Numbered from the stretch's first letter, positions 53,054 to 62,843 are shown. The stretch: DNA of 64,000 nucleotides from Oligoflexus tunisiensis (GCF_001748245.1 NZ_BDFO01000001.1:4772708-4836707); one strand, 5' to 3'. The notes: a model not told the origin generated them from the sequence alone. Translations and numbers: made by a program.

Positions 53054-55420
53054 ATGACGGAGTTATCGAATCGCTGGGTTCCAGCCATGGTGTCCTCTCA
53101 ATTTGTGCTTTTCCCGAGCACAGCCATGCCGGTCACAGTAACCGATGAAAAAAATCTTGCCGCCTTGCGCGAAATGAAAGCGCGTGGATTGAAAAATATT
53201 CACGTTGTGACGCGGAAGGACGCCGAGAAACCCATTTCGATGGAGACAATCCATACAACCAGCTGTGTCGCCGAAGTGGAGTACATTAAAGGCAATGATA
53301 ACGAGGAGGTGCAGCTCATCGTTCGCGGCCTCGAGCGGCATCACATCGAGGACTTATCCTTTGAACATGACGCCTGGCTGGTTCGAACCCTGCCTGTCAT
53401 TGTCGATCAGGACATCGATGCAGGCACGATTCAGACCTATCTTACGAGTATCAAAGAGCTGTCGGACAAGATTATTTCGTTCCTGCCCGGCAACATGAAA
53501 CAGGTTGGCGACATGCTGCGGGCGATCGATGACCCTGAGCTGCTCGTGAACCTGATCGCGCCGCATCTGGAAGTGGATGTGGCCATCAAAGCCGCCCTTC
53601 TCAGCGAAACATCGCTCAACAAACGCCTGATGCTTCTGCTTGAGACCATGCAGGATCTGCGTCAGAGTCTGGAAATCCGCGCCGAGATTGGGCGCAAGGT
53701 TTCTCATAAATTCAATAAGCAGCATCGCGATGCCATGCTGCGGCAACAGATGCGCGTGATCCAGGAGGAACTTGGTGAAGGCGGTATGGCCAAGAATAGC
53801 TATACCAAACGCATCGAGGAACATCCCGATATGCCGGAAGACGTGAAAAAGGTGGCCCTGGAAGAGGCGCAGCGTCTGGCCGGACTGGAACGCAATTCCC
53901 CGGAAGCCCCGGGCATGCAGAACTATCTGGACCTTCTGCTCAGTCTGCCCTGGAAGCCTGGTGCGAAACGGGAAATTGATCTGAACAAGGCCCGCGATAT
54001 TTTGAATCGCCATCACTACGGTCTCGATAAAGTGAAGGACCGTATTGTGCAGCATCTCGCTGTTTTGAAACTGAAGGAAAACTTCCGTGGTTCCATCCTG
54101 CTTTTGGTTGGACCTCCGGGTGTTGGGAAAACCAGTCTCGGCCGCAGCATTGCCGAGTCCATGGGTCGTGACTTCGTGCGGGCCAGTCTCGGTGGAGTGC
54201 GGGATGAAGCGGAAATCCGCGGTCATCGGCGCACCTATATCGGCTCGCGCCCCGGCCGTATCATTCAGGCTCTGAAGCAGTGCAAGCAGAACAATCCCGT
54301 GTTCCTGCTCGATGAGATCGACAAGCTCTCGCAGAGTTACAACGGGGATCCGGCGGCTGCACTTTTGGAAGTGCTCGACCCGGAACAGAACAACAGTTTC
54401 CGCGACCACTTCATGGAAGTTCCCTATGATCTGTCCCAGGTGATGTTTGTGGCCACGGCGAACAGTCTGGAATCCATCCCGGGTCCCTTGCGGGATCGCA
54501 TGGAAGTGATTTCGATCGCCGGTTATACGACGGCCGAGAAACTGCATATCGCCAAGCAGCATCTCTGGCCTGAGCAACTGGAAACCCATGGCGTGAAACC
54601 GAGCCAGTTGATGATTTCGGACGATGCCCTCCTGCGGCTCATCTCGCACTATACGCGGGAAGCCGGCGTCCGGGAATTGAAGCGCAAGATTGCAGCTTTG
54701 ATCCGTGGTTCGACCGAGGCGATCATCCAAAGTGAAACCGGCATCACCCTGAAGTTGGGTGACCTGGAGCGTTTGCTCGGCAACGAACCCTTCACACTGG
54801 AGCTGGCGGAAACGCATATGCCGGCCGGTGTGGTCACAGGCCTGGCCTGGACCCCGATGGGTGGCGACATCCTCTTCATTGAAGCCAAGGCCATGCCCGG
54901 CAAGGGTCAGCTGACGCTGACCGGACAGATGGGCGAAGTGATGAAGGAGTCGGTTCAGATTGCGATGACGCATGTGCGTTCGCTCCTGCCGAGTTTGAAA
55001 ACGCAGCATGACTATGAAAAAACCGATGTGCATGTGCACGTCCCGGCCGGCGCGATCCCGAAAGATGGACCCTCGGCGGGTGTGACCATGCTGACGTCAC
55101 TGGCTTCACTCTTCTCGCAAAGACCTGTGAATCCAAGCCTTGCCATGACGGGTGAAATCACTCTGCGCGGCGCGGTTACGGCTGTCGGCGGCATCAAGGA
55201 AAAGGTTCTCGCGGCTCACCGTGCGGGCATCAAACAGATTTTGATGTCGGAACGCAACCGCAAGGACATCCAGGATGTGCCCCAGGAAGTGCGTGATGAA
55301 CTGGAATTCATCTTCGTGAGTCGGGTCGAGGAGGTACTGAAGCATGCTCTCGGACTCGACCTCGATGAAAAGCAGGGTGCTGCTCCAGAACAGGAATCGG
55401 GACGGATTGCCAGACTGTGA
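53054..55420 (+). CDS. lon: ATP-dependent Lon protease
   Basis: 788 residues from the ATG at 53054. LonA layout: a divergent N-terminal substrate domain, AAA+ module with P-loop GPPGVGKTSLG (about 353), Walker B VFLLDEIDKL and sensor residues, then the Ser-Lys protease domain with catalytic Ser about 674 (PKDGPSAG) and Lys about 717 (GGIKEK, 43 residues later as in E. coli). Cytoplasmic quality-control protease. Length is normal for LonA. A strong terminator follows. A housekeeping gene amid accessory neighbours. Confidence 0.96.
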   Translation: MTELSNRWVPAMVSSQFVLFPSTAMPVTVTDEKNLAALREMKARGLKNIHVVTRKDAEKPISMETIHTTSCVAEVEYIKGNDNEEVQLIVRGLERHHIEDLSFEHDAWLVRTLPVIVDQDIDAGTIQTYLTSIKELSDKIISFLPGNMKQVGDMLRAIDDPELLVNLIAPHLEVDVAIKAALLSETSLNKRLMLLLETMQDLRQSLEIRAEIGRKVSHKFNKQHRDAMLRQQMRVIQEELGEGGMAKNSYTKRIEEHPDMPEDVKKVALEEAQRLAGLERNSPEAPGMQNYLDLLLSLPWKPGAKREIDLNKARDILNRHHYGLDKVKDRIVQHLAVLKLKENFRGSILLLVGPPGVGKTSLGRSIAESMGRDFVRASLGGVRDEAEIRGHRRTYIGSRPGRIIQALKQCKQNNPVFLLDEIDKLSQSYNGDPAAALLEVLDPEQNNSFRDHFMEVPYDLSQVMFVATANSLESIPGPLRDRMEVISIAGYTTAEKLHIAKQHLWPEQLETHGVKPSQLMISDDALLRLISHYTREAGVRELKRKIAALIRGSTEAIIQSETGITLKLGDLERLLGNEPFTLELAETHMPAGVVTGLAWTPMGGDILFIEAKAMPGKGQLTLTGQMGEVMKESVQIAMTHVRSLLPSLKTQHDYEKTDVHVHVPAGAIPKDGPSAGVTMLTSLASLFSQRPVNPSLAMTGEITLRGAVTAVGGIKEKVLAAHRAGIKQILMSERNRKDIQDVPQEVRDELEFIFVSRVEEVLKHALGLDLDEKQGAAPEQESGRIARL

Positions 55421-55448
55421 TGTGAGTCCCATACTCCGACTTTGCCTG

Positions 55449-55478
55449 CCCCCACGCGCCAGCGCGGGGGTTTTTTTT
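55449..55478 (+). terminator. Rho-independent terminator of lon
   Basis: CCCCC-A-CGCG / CGCG-GGGG stem followed by eight T's (55471-55478). Strong. Confidence 0.9.
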
Positions 55479-55618
55479 GACCCCCCGGGTTCGCCAGCCA
55501 TATAACCTCCTGCAATCATTTGAACGAAAGAAAGCTACATATCTATTTGTACTAATGGTTTTCAGCAGTTATCCGAAACCCAAGGATATATCACCCACTT
55601 CCAGTTTTTGAGAAGCGT

Positions 55619-58477
55619 ATGAAGTACCTTTGGATAGTCCTGGCCTATTTATTCCTTGCCGGAAACAAAACGGAAGCCGTCGATCGAGGTTCTGTCCGGG
55701 ACGGTGTCCTCGACCTAGGAACTCTCTCCATCGATCAGCCTTTGGAGCTGCGGGGTGACTGGGAATTTTACTGGAGCCAGCTTTACGAGCCGAATACGAT
55801 TGATTCGGCTGACGCAAGGAAATCGCTCATTCACGTCCCCGGACTATGGTCTCAAGGCGCAACGGAATATCCTATTATGGGTTATGCAACCTATCGACTG
55901 CGGGTCGTGAACGCCCCAAAGGCCCCGATCGCCCTCTATTTCCCTGCATCCATCTGGTCTTCATCCCGCATCTTCGTGGAAGGAAGGGAGATCGCCCGGT
56001 TTGGAGTCGTTGGGACGGATGCCGCTACATCCAAGGGAGGAACCGGGCAGAAGCTCTACGACTTCACCCCTCAAGGCTCCGCGTTTGACATCATCGTGCA
56101 GGTCGCCAACTTCGAGATTTTTCTTTGCGGGATCACTCAACCCATCGTCATGGGGCCCTTGGAAGCCTTAACCAGCAATCATGCCCGCACTTTGTCGATT
56201 GACCTCTTTATCATTGGCGCTCTTTTCATCATGGGCATGTATCACATATGCCTCTTTCTCCTGAGGCGTGAGGATCCATCCCCGATTTGCTTTGGTACAC
56301 TCTGTCTTACGACCAGTCTTTATCTGGCATCAGCGCGAAACGGGGCTTTGCCTTTGTTCTTTCCCGAACTCGGATTTGACCATCGCCTTCGCATTTATAA
56401 TCTTGCCTGGATCGCCGGAACTTCAGCCTTTGCCTGGTTTGCTTATCACTCATTCCGCACGACCTATTCCCGTTTTGTGCCCCGCGCCGTCAGCGCCATT
56501 ACCTTCGTGTACTACGGTCTTATCCTGGGGACGGACGCCCGGATTTTCGTGGGATGGACAAACTATTACCATGCCGTCGTGCTTATGATGGCCCTATATT
56601 CCGTGGTGGCTATCGTCAGGGCCCGCTTCAAGAAGGTGGAAGGAGCCTCCGCCTTCCTGTTCGGAGTCTTCATCCTTCTGGCGACGACAGTCAACGATAT
56701 TCTTTCCATACGGCAGCTCATCAAGACCCCCATGTTCATGGGTCTCGGCGTCTTTGGTTTTATCTTCTGCCAGTCCTATATGTTAGCCATGCGCTTCTCG
56801 ATGGCCTTTGCCCGGGTCAAAACCTCGGAAAAGGAAATCCGTGCGCTATCCAAGGACCTCGAGAGCGAGCGGGATACCGTGGTCGCTCTGAATACCAACC
56901 TGGAACGCATCGTTGATGAAAAGACGCGGGATATTCGCTCCATCATGGAGCATATTCCTCTTGGAATTTTCATGATAAAGTCGGACAAAAAAATCCATAA
57001 GGATCACTCACGGCATATCCACGAAATATTCCCGGTCCATGACATGGAATCCTGCGTCGCGACCGATCTGATCTTTTCGAGCAGCAGCCTGACGTCCGAT
57101 GATAAAAGCCAGGCCATCAGTACCATCGAGGCCTCCCTCGGTGAGCACATCGTCAATTTCGAAGCGAATGCACATACGCTGCCGTCCGAATTTCAAAGGG
57201 CCACCGTCGATGGCAAGGACAGGCACTTCGAGCTCACGTGGAATGCCATTGAAAAATCAGACCTCAGCGTCGACAAGATTCTTGTCACCATGCGCGATGT
57301 GACGGAAATTCGCAAGTTGCAGGAACGCAGCAAGGAGCAGCAGGAGGAGCTTCAGTTCATCGGGGAAATCATCAGCGTCCCGGCCCCCAGATTCCTCCGA
57401 TTCATACAGTCATGCCGCGAGCTCATCCAGGAGAACGAAAAACTGATCCGTTCGCAAGGGGTGGAACGGAGGAACTTTGAAGTCCTGAAGCTCCTTTTCA
57501 TCAATATGCATACGATCAAGGGTTCGGCCCGATCCCTCTATTTCAAGCGCATGACCCGGGTCTTCCATGACGTCGAGCAGTACTATGCTCATCTTCAAAA
57601 GGAGAGACAGGCATCCTGGGATGTTGAGAAGATGGCCCAGGACCTGAGTGAAGCTCGCAAGATCGTGGAGCTATATGAAAGTCTGGCCAAGGAAAAGCTC
57701 GGCCGAAGCTCGGAGCAGACGCACTTCGTGGAATTCAGGATCGAGCATGTCGAGGCGATTTATCGCAACCTAAGGGAATCCACACGCGGAAAAGAGTTGC
57801 CGGGCGATGTTCTGGCAAGCATTGATCAGATTCAGACGCTTTTCCATCACAAGATCTATAAGGACGCGAACGATGTCTTTCATGAGATCTTCGGTTGCCT
57901 GGCGGTTCTTGCAAAGGACTTGCACAAGGAGCACCCCGAGGTCATCCTGGAAACGAATGGCATTCTCCTGGGTGAGCAGGCCGATGAGCTTTTCCGCAAC
58001 ACGTTTGTCCATTTACTGCGGAACGCGATGGATCACGGCATCGAGTCTTCGGCTGAGCGGATCAAGGCAGGGAAACCGCCCAAGGGTACCGTGAGCATCA
58101 CCATGCAGAGGCATGACGATATCATGCGGCTGACGTACCAGGACGATGGCCGGGGCCTCCACATGAAAAAGATCTTCGAAATAGGTTTGGCCCGTGGTCT
58201 GCTCAAGGCTGCAGATGCCGCCCATGGCAGTAAGATAGCCGGTTTGATATTCGACTCCGGTCTTTCAACAGCCAACCAGGTGACGGACATTTCGGGCCGA
58301 GGGGTCGGCATGGATGCTGTCAAACGGTATATTCAGGAATGCGAAGGCGATATCAGGATTGAACTCCTTGAGGATCGGAAGACCAACCCGGATTACTGCC
58401 CTTTCCGCTTTGTGATGGATCTGCCGTTCCATATGTTTGATGATGATCAGGACGTTATCGGCAGGGCAGCTGCATAA
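55619..58477 (+). CDS. 7TMR-DISM sensor with CheA-like kinase core, second copy
   Basis: 952 residues. Signal peptide about 1-20. The periplasmic domain (LELRGDWEFYWSQL, VPGLWSQG, YATYRLRV) is the galactose-binding-like DISMED type, different from that at 46731. Seven helices (about 190-395), a coiled coil, RSIMEHIPLGIF segment, phospho-His H631 in NMHTIKGSARSL, and CheA-type ATPase (HLLRNAMDHGIES, DDGRGLH, GRGVGMDAV). The C-terminal half is close to the kinase at 46731, so one arose from the other with a swapped sensor. Transcribed alone, after lon. Ribosome-binding site is weak. Confidence 0.92.
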   Translation: MKYLWIVLAYLFLAGNKTEAVDRGSVRDGVLDLGTLSIDQPLELRGDWEFYWSQLYEPNTIDSADARKSLIHVPGLWSQGATEYPIMGYATYRLRVVNAPKAPIALYFPASIWSSSRIFVEGREIARFGVVGTDAATSKGGTGQKLYDFTPQGSAFDIIVQVANFEIFLCGITQPIVMGPLEALTSNHARTLSIDLFIIGALFIMGMYHICLFLLRREDPSPICFGTLCLTTSLYLASARNGALPLFFPELGFDHRLRIYNLAWIAGTSAFAWFAYHSFRTTYSRFVPRAVSAITFVYYGLILGTDARIFVGWTNYYHAVVLMMALYSVVAIVRARFKKVEGASAFLFGVFILLATTVNDILSIRQLIKTPMFMGLGVFGFIFCQSYMLAMRFSMAFARVKTSEKEIRALSKDLESERDTVVALNTNLERIVDEKTRDIRSIMEHIPLGIFMIKSDKKIHKDHSRHIHEIFPVHDMESCVATDLIFSSSSLTSDDKSQAISTIEASLGEHIVNFEANAHTLPSEFQRATVDGKDRHFELTWNAIEKSDLSVDKILVTMRDVTEIRKLQERSKEQQEELQFIGEIISVPAPRFLRFIQSCRELIQENEKLIRSQGVERRNFEVLKLLFINMHTIKGSARSLYFKRMTRVFHDVEQYYAHLQKERQASWDVEKMAQDLSEARKIVELYESLAKEKLGRSSEQTHFVEFRIEHVEAIYRNLRESTRGKELPGDVLASIDQIQTLFHHKIYKDANDVFHEIFGCLAVLAKDLHKEHPEVILETNGILLGEQADELFRNTFVHLLRNAMDHGIESSAERIKAGKPPKGTVSITMQRHDDIMRLTYQDDGRGLHMKKIFEIGLARGLLKAADAAHGSKIAGLIFDSGLSTANQVTDISGRGVGMDAVKRYIQECEGDIRIELLEDRKTNPDYCPFRFVMDLPFHMFDDDQDVIGRAAA

Positions 58478-58485
58478 GACAGCTT

Positions 58486-59130
58486 CTAGTGTTCGATCAG
58501 TGACATCACCAGGGTAAAGGACTTTCCTGGTGGATATTTGTGGATGATCTCTTTCACGGCGAATTGGACTCCTATCTCGTGCTGATAGAACTCCTTTTCG
58601 TAAGTTTCCTTGAGCAGATAATAGTAGGTCGGCCCCCTTTTCCCGACAAAGCTGACTTCGTATTTCGCCCCCGTGTCTACTTTTTGCAGATTGATATTGA
58701 GCTTACCGCAGTTGAGATACCGGGAAATCACGCGCACAGCGTAAAAGCCCTCGTCTCCATTCATCCCGCGCACCATGGGAAGAAAGCATTCGGCGTCCGG
58801 TAACAGAGGTTCGGCGGGTCCATCATGCTTTTCATAAATGGCCCCGAATATGCGCGCATACTGCTCACGCAAGCAGTTGCCCAGGGCCGTCTGATTATTG
58901 CAGCTGTCCCGTTCCTTCAGCCAACTTTGGTATTCCTTTTTGAAGGCACCATCATTTTTTTTCTGGACATAGGTTTTGGCCAGTATCAGATCCCAGCGGG
59001 CGAACTCGTCGTCCTTGCAGATTACTTTTTCCACGTTGCTTCGGGCGTTCTGACAGTCAAAAGATGGTTTCGTGTGGGCAAATGATAGTGAAGCCAGCAG
59101 GCAAGCAGGGATCAGGCACAAACTCTTCAT
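58486..59130 (-). CDS. LprI-type secreted protein
   Basis: 214 residues from the ATG at 59130 (GGAG 7 bases upstream). Signal peptide about 1-18. The N-terminal mature part has the LprI pattern: PSFDCQNARSNVEKVICKD, FARWDLILAKTY, SWLKERDSC and NCLREQYARI, with four cysteines for two disulfides. LprI-like proteins inhibit lysozyme in some bacteria. The C-terminal half (GYLNCGKL-like, YYYLLKETYEKEFYQ) is unrelated to the domain and of unknown role. Convergent with the kinase at 55619, 8 bases apart. Confidence 0.8.
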   Translation of the reverse strand: MKSLCLIPACLLASLSFAHTKPSFDCQNARSNVEKVICKDDEFARWDLILAKTYVQKKNDGAFKKEYQSWLKERDSCNNQTALGNCLREQYARIFGAIYEKHDGPAEPLLPDAECFLPMVRGMNGDEGFYAVRVISRYLNCGKLNINLQKVDTGAKYEVSFVGKRGPTYYYLLKETYEKEFYQHEIGVQFAVKEIIHKYPPGKSFTLVMSLIEH

Positions 59131-59281
59131 CAGGGTCTCCCTCACGTGGTCTTAACCCTGACTTGTTTGCCATAATGCTCGATCTATTGGCCAGTGAATT
59201 TCTGGAAATGGCGCCGGTGGCCTGATGCCATCTCACGGCTGTGATCGCAGCAGTCGATTACGGCCGTGAGACGGGCGTAGG

Positions 59282-60802
59282 TTACTTCAGGAAATAAGGT
59301 GTCGCCACCGCACTGCGGCATTGCCAGTTGAAGCTGCGAAGCTGGCCGACTTCTCCCTGGTTTGAAAAACCTTGAACAAGCTCTCTGGCTACTTTTTCCA
59401 GACCGGCATCCTGCTTTCCACCATGATGCCAGGCCATGGCCACGACATAGGCACTCTCGCCCCAGTGTTCATTATAAGGATCGACCTCACCGCGTTTTTT
59501 ATCCATTCCCATCCAGTAATAGGGCTTGCCATTGGCATCCCGTCCTCGTTGGGCGATCACGCGTCCGAGCTTGACGATGGAATCCCGCACGGCCGCAGCA
59601 CGGCTGCCTCCAAGCTCGGTGGCATAGGCATCCAGGCCATCGGCGAGGATCGCGCTCATCCAGGGACTACAGCCCGGATAGCCATATTCCTCATCGTGAG
59701 ACGCAGCGGTATGCGCAAAGCAGCGGGCATCAGGTTGGCTGTTGCCGTAGTCATTTGAGTTTTGCAGGGCGAGGAAGGCGTCGACATCTTCGTTGGCTCG
59801 TTCTGTGAATTCAGCGGCCTTGTCATCAGAAACCAGAGCAGCCCAGACATTGGCGAGAAGTTGAAAGCCGGCATGGCGCTCGGTCCAGAAACCTCCTGAA
59901 TAGCGGGGTTTCCACAAGAGATTGATGCTCGTTGCGATATCCTCAGCGCTTTCGCGGTATCGCTCATCACCCGTGAGGAGGTAATGAATCGCCATGTTTT
60001 GAGCATAGTAGTATTTCAAATCCTTGGACTTGCCTGGTACGGCGATGGTGAGGGATGATCCACTGCCGCGAATCCCGCTGCGATAGATTGAGGTTTCCCG
60101 ATAGGCGCTCGTCAAGGGACCGATGTTTCCGGTGCGGGCATAACCTCGGTACATGACGGTGCCGCGGTCATAGAGCCAGACGTCGGCGGTGCTGCTTTTG
60201 GCTTGAAACGCATCAACATCGTATTTTGCGTAATCGCAGAGCTTGTCCCATGCTTCGAACGGTGTCCCGCGCACGCTCTCTGAAGTCACGAGCGGACCTA
60301 AGGCGCCGCTGGCGCTCAACCATGAACCTGGGAGCGTGGCCCATACGCGGGGTATTTCCGCTCCATTCGATTCCACCAGTGTGTCGGCGACGGGAATGGC
60401 GGTGATATCAGGTGTGCCTGGGGCTTTGCCGATGTGGACGATCACCGAGGTTTTTTCACTGATTTCTAGTTCGAACTGTATCTGCACACTGCGGATGCTT
60501 CCATCCGGATAGAGGGCAAGCGAGTGACGGGCCGTGGGCAGCTCGACGTCATTATGAAGAACCTGAACCAACGCAGCATCTTTCAGCTGCCCTGGAAGCA
60601 AAGGAACTGCGAAATTAATCCGTTGCCGTCCTGATACACCTGATCGCGGTTGGAGTTCAACCGTCAGGGTATTGGTATCAATTTTGCTTTCGTCATTGGC
60701 CTCAAGGGCTTTCGTTTGACTCCTGTCCGCGAGACCGCAGGAGGCTATCAGAATGGGTCCAAACAATAACAAGCCGCATTTCAGTACCTGAATCTTCAAC
60801 AT
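59282..60802 (-). CDS. Large lipoprotein with alpha/alpha-toroid-like domain
   Basis: 506 residues from the ATG at 60802 (AGGAG 6 bases upstream; frame open to 60832). Lipobox LIASC near residue 22. The N-terminal third is a beta domain (VSGRQRINFAVPLLPGQL, YPDGSIRSVQIQFEL). The rest is helical with repeated aromatic motifs (YYYAQNMAIHYLLTGDERY, GFWTERHAGFQLLANVW, GYPGCSPWMSAILADGLDAY, EHWGESAYVVAMAWHHGG), as in alpha/alpha-toroid polysaccharide lyases and hydrolases. No exact family or catalytic residues identified. Confidence 0.72.
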   Translation of the reverse strand: MLKIQVLKCGLLLFGPILIASCGLADRSQTKALEANDESKIDTNTLTVELQPRSGVSGRQRINFAVPLLPGQLKDAALVQVLHNDVELPTARHSLALYPDGSIRSVQIQFELEISEKTSVIVHIGKAPGTPDITAIPVADTLVESNGAEIPRVWATLPGSWLSASGALGPLVTSESVRGTPFEAWDKLCDYAKYDVDAFQAKSSTADVWLYDRGTVMYRGYARTGNIGPLTSAYRETSIYRSGIRGSGSSLTIAVPGKSKDLKYYYAQNMAIHYLLTGDERYRESAEDIATSINLLWKPRYSGGFWTERHAGFQLLANVWAALVSDDKAAEFTERANEDVDAFLALQNSNDYGNSQPDARCFAHTAASHDEEYGYPGCSPWMSAILADGLDAYATELGGSRAAAVRDSIVKLGRVIAQRGRDANGKPYYWMGMDKKRGEVDPYNEHWGESAYVVAMAWHHGGKQDAGLEKVARELVQGFSNQGEVGQLRSFNWQCRSAVATPYFLK

Positions 60803-61293
60803 GATTCGCTCCTCAGTTCGATGACGCTCCATGGCGTCGGCCCGATTCTGGATTTACCGCAATCCACGAATCGTTCCTTGCCCAAGGCTTTGGTTTCAGG
60901 AAAAAAATTCACGTGTCGGCTTGGAGATTGACCGGAATTCCGTCACCAGCCTTGTAAAGCGTCGAGTTTATGAACAGGCAGCCTGTCGTGAAGATTGGTA
61001 GCATTGCATGGGAAATAACGCAAGAGCAGTCAAAGTCTGACGCAGGCGGGTGACAGGTGATGGAAAGTGTTGATCCAGGCCGTCAGGAATCTACGGCAGT
61101 TCATATCGCTCCACAGCGAATATTGACTTTGCTTCTTCATCGTCTTTCACATAGAAGCAAAAGTTCAGCCCCTCTCCTGAGGGATCGGCCGTTGACGGGA
61201 AGCGTATGCATGCATTCGGCCTGGAATCGGTTCCAGTCCTTCTCAGAAAACTCTGCAATTTTTTCAAAAGAGACGTTGGAGCTGATCTTGATC
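60803..61293. other. Gene-poor spacer
   Basis: About 490 bases between a lipoprotein gene and an antitoxin gene, both on the minus strand. Only the possible 61-residue frame at 61137-61322 was seen. The plus-strand frame at 61057-61605 overlaps the antitoxin and is rejected. Confidence 0.5.
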
Positions 61294-61322
61294 TTAGATC
61301 GATTTGAAGGTTTCCGAGTCAT
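61137..61322 (-). CDS. Possible small partner ORF after the antitoxin
   Basis: 61 codons, ATG at 61322, overlapping the antitoxin end by 29 bases with AAGAGA upstream. Sequence KIAEFSEKDWNRFQAECMH looks like a short amphipathic helix. No family recognised. It lies where the toxin of a toxin-antitoxin pair would be but is far too short for RES. It may be a small toxin, a truncated remnant, or chance. Confidence 0.25.
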   Translation of the reverse strand: MTRKPSNRSKIKISSNVSFEKIAEFSEKDWNRFQAECMHTLPVNGRSLRRGAELLLLCERR

Positions 61323-61695
61323 TGATCAGGTTCTCTTGAAATTCGTAGACGGTGGAGCCGTTTCCGCCCATCACAAGGGAAAATGGCGTCATGTTATAGA
61401 ATCTACGGCTTGGCGAAAAAAGCCATTCCATGACCGCTTTTTCATCGCCTTCAAAGAGAACGAAAGCATTATCGATCACACGGGTCAGCTCCCTCAGCCT
61501 TTGTTGAATTTTCTGGGGAATCCGAACCTTTTCCTGATAGAGGGTCGATCGATTGACATCCAGTTCCCGCGCCATGGCCTTTGCTGTGAAGCCGGCAAGA
61601 GCTGAAAGTCGACGTAGCGTCTCACCACGAACGGCGGTTTGAGCCGGATCCGCCCACAGCTTTATCCTGACCCGAATCTTTTCAGCGTTTTGCAT
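61294..61695 (-). CDS. ParS/MbcA/Xre-type antitoxin without RES partner
   Basis: 133 residues; GAGG lies 8 bases before the ATG. An N-terminal HTH (RRLSALAGFTAKAMARELDVNRSTLYQ) is followed by the toxin-binding (DUF2384-like) region: VIDNAFVLFEGDEKAVMEWLFSPSRRF, then TPFSLVMGGNGSTVYEFQENL. It differs from the antitoxin at 2649 in both parts. No RES toxin gene lies beside it, so it is an orphan or pairs with the small frame downstream. Confidence 0.7.
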   Translation of the reverse strand: MQNAEKIRVRIKLWADPAQTAVRGETLRRLSALAGFTAKAMARELDVNRSTLYQEKVRIPQKIQQRLRELTRVIDNAFVLFEGDEKAVMEWLFSPSRRFYNMTPFSLVMGGNGSTVYEFQENLINDSETFKSI

Positions 61696-61984
61696 GACAT
61701 TGTCCTCATAAGCCGATTCAACCTGGCCTCAATTTCAATGATGCCACAAGTCTTATCGGATGACACAATCCCCAAGGGTTGGGAGGGAATATGGGGACGG
61801 CTTCACGGCAAGCCCGGGGGGCCCGTTAGGCAATTCAATGTTTTACCAAGCGCGTGAGCTCGTTGAGTCCCAGTCGCCTTCGTCCAATTCCTGGCTTGAA
61901 GGAGATGATGCTGGTGAAAGAAGCGTCTGAGTTTGTGGAAGAGGTGGAGTGATGCGTAGGATTCCCGGGCGTGACGGGAACAAG

Positions 61985-62008
61985 AAACCCCGCCTCGCAG
62001 CGGGGTTT
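61985..62008. terminator. Bidirectional terminator
   Basis: AAACCCCGC / GCGGGGTTT with a 6-base loop. On the minus strand it ends the collagen-like lipoprotein transcript (stop at 62032). The 336 bases 61696-62031 hold nothing else. Confidence 0.8.
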
Positions 62009-62031
62009 GTGATTTCGTGAGAGCTTGGGTG

Positions 62032-62826
62032 TTAATCTTCGGTTTTGAAGCCATATGAAAGTGGGACTTGAAGTGGCAACGAAACGCTGTCCGGAAAACT
62101 ATAAGATTTTGTTATTGCGTAGGCATCGAGTGGAGTGTCTGCACCCAAGACGGTACATGTAGCGTCTGCGGCGCGAAGCGACTTCATGACTACGCCCGAC
62201 TCCAAAGTCTCTGTACCTTGGGTAATAACATATCCGGATTCTGATGTTCGCAAAATAGTTCCGCCGGGAAGGGGTCTATTTACGTAGCAGGTACCGCTAC
62301 AGGTTGTATCAGTATAAGCACACACAAAAACCCTATCGATTTCCATTATCACGCCGCTGCTATACATTGCTGGCAACACGTACTCACCAGTTTGCAAGTT
62401 GATTCGGGCAAAACCACCATTTGGAAAGAGAACGAGACCAAGCGAGGCTTCCATCAAGACACCTATGCTTTTGCTGTTCTTATCAAAAATCCAAATCCCC
62501 GAATTTGCAGGCGATCCTGCTTCACCAATTTCGCCCTTTTCGCCCTTTTCACCCTTTTCACCCTGGTCGCCTTTTTCCCCTTGGTCACCTTTTGATCCCG
62601 TGATTTCGACGAATGACGTTCCATTACAAACATAAAGTTTTGATTGCTCTTCGACCCAATACACGCGGGACATCTCTTCAACCGAACACGTTGGAAGATC
62701 GGTGGGCGTTGCCACCACAGTAGTCAGAGCAGAAAGGTCATTTTCCTTACTTTCTTTCTTCCCACAAGATGTCAGGAAGAGACTAGACATGATCACACCG
62801 GTTAACACATGGTTTGCAGCTCTCAT
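62032..62826 (-). CDS. Lipoprotein with short collagen-like stretch
   Basis: 264 residues from the ATG at 62826 (GGGAG 8 bases upstream). Lipobox LFLTSC near residue 18. A wall-like segment with two Cys (LPTCSVEEMSRVYWVEEQSKLYVC) leads into about eight Gly-X-Y triplets (GDQGEKGDQGEKGEKG, then EKGEIGEAG), followed by a beta-rich globular C-terminal domain with paired cysteines (VCAYTDTTCSGTCYV). Collagen-like triplets can form trimers. It lies 17 bases after the stop of the large collagen-like gene and is probably co-transcribed with it. Its Cys-rich head before the triplets matches the C-terminal cap of that protein. Confidence 0.82.
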   Translation of the reverse strand: MRAANHVLTGVIMSSLFLTSCGKKESKENDLSALTTVVATPTDLPTCSVEEMSRVYWVEEQSKLYVCNGTSFVEITGSKGDQGEKGDQGEKGEKGEKGEIGEAGSPANSGIWIFDKNSKSIGVLMEASLGLVLFPNGGFARINLQTGEYVLPAMYSSGVIMEIDRVFVCAYTDTTCSGTCYVNRPLPGGTILRTSESGYVITQGTETLESGVVMKSLRAADATCTVLGADTPLDAYAITKSYSFPDSVSLPLQVPLSYGFKTED

Positions 62827-62843
62827 CGAAATTTCTCCCACTC

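Noticed and set aside
53354..55039. 561-codon minus-strand ORF inside lon
   Set aside because: Long because of the codon bias of lon; no domain, and lon is certain.
61057..61605. 182-codon plus-strand ORF
   Set aside because: Antisense to an antitoxin with HTH and toxin-binding domain.
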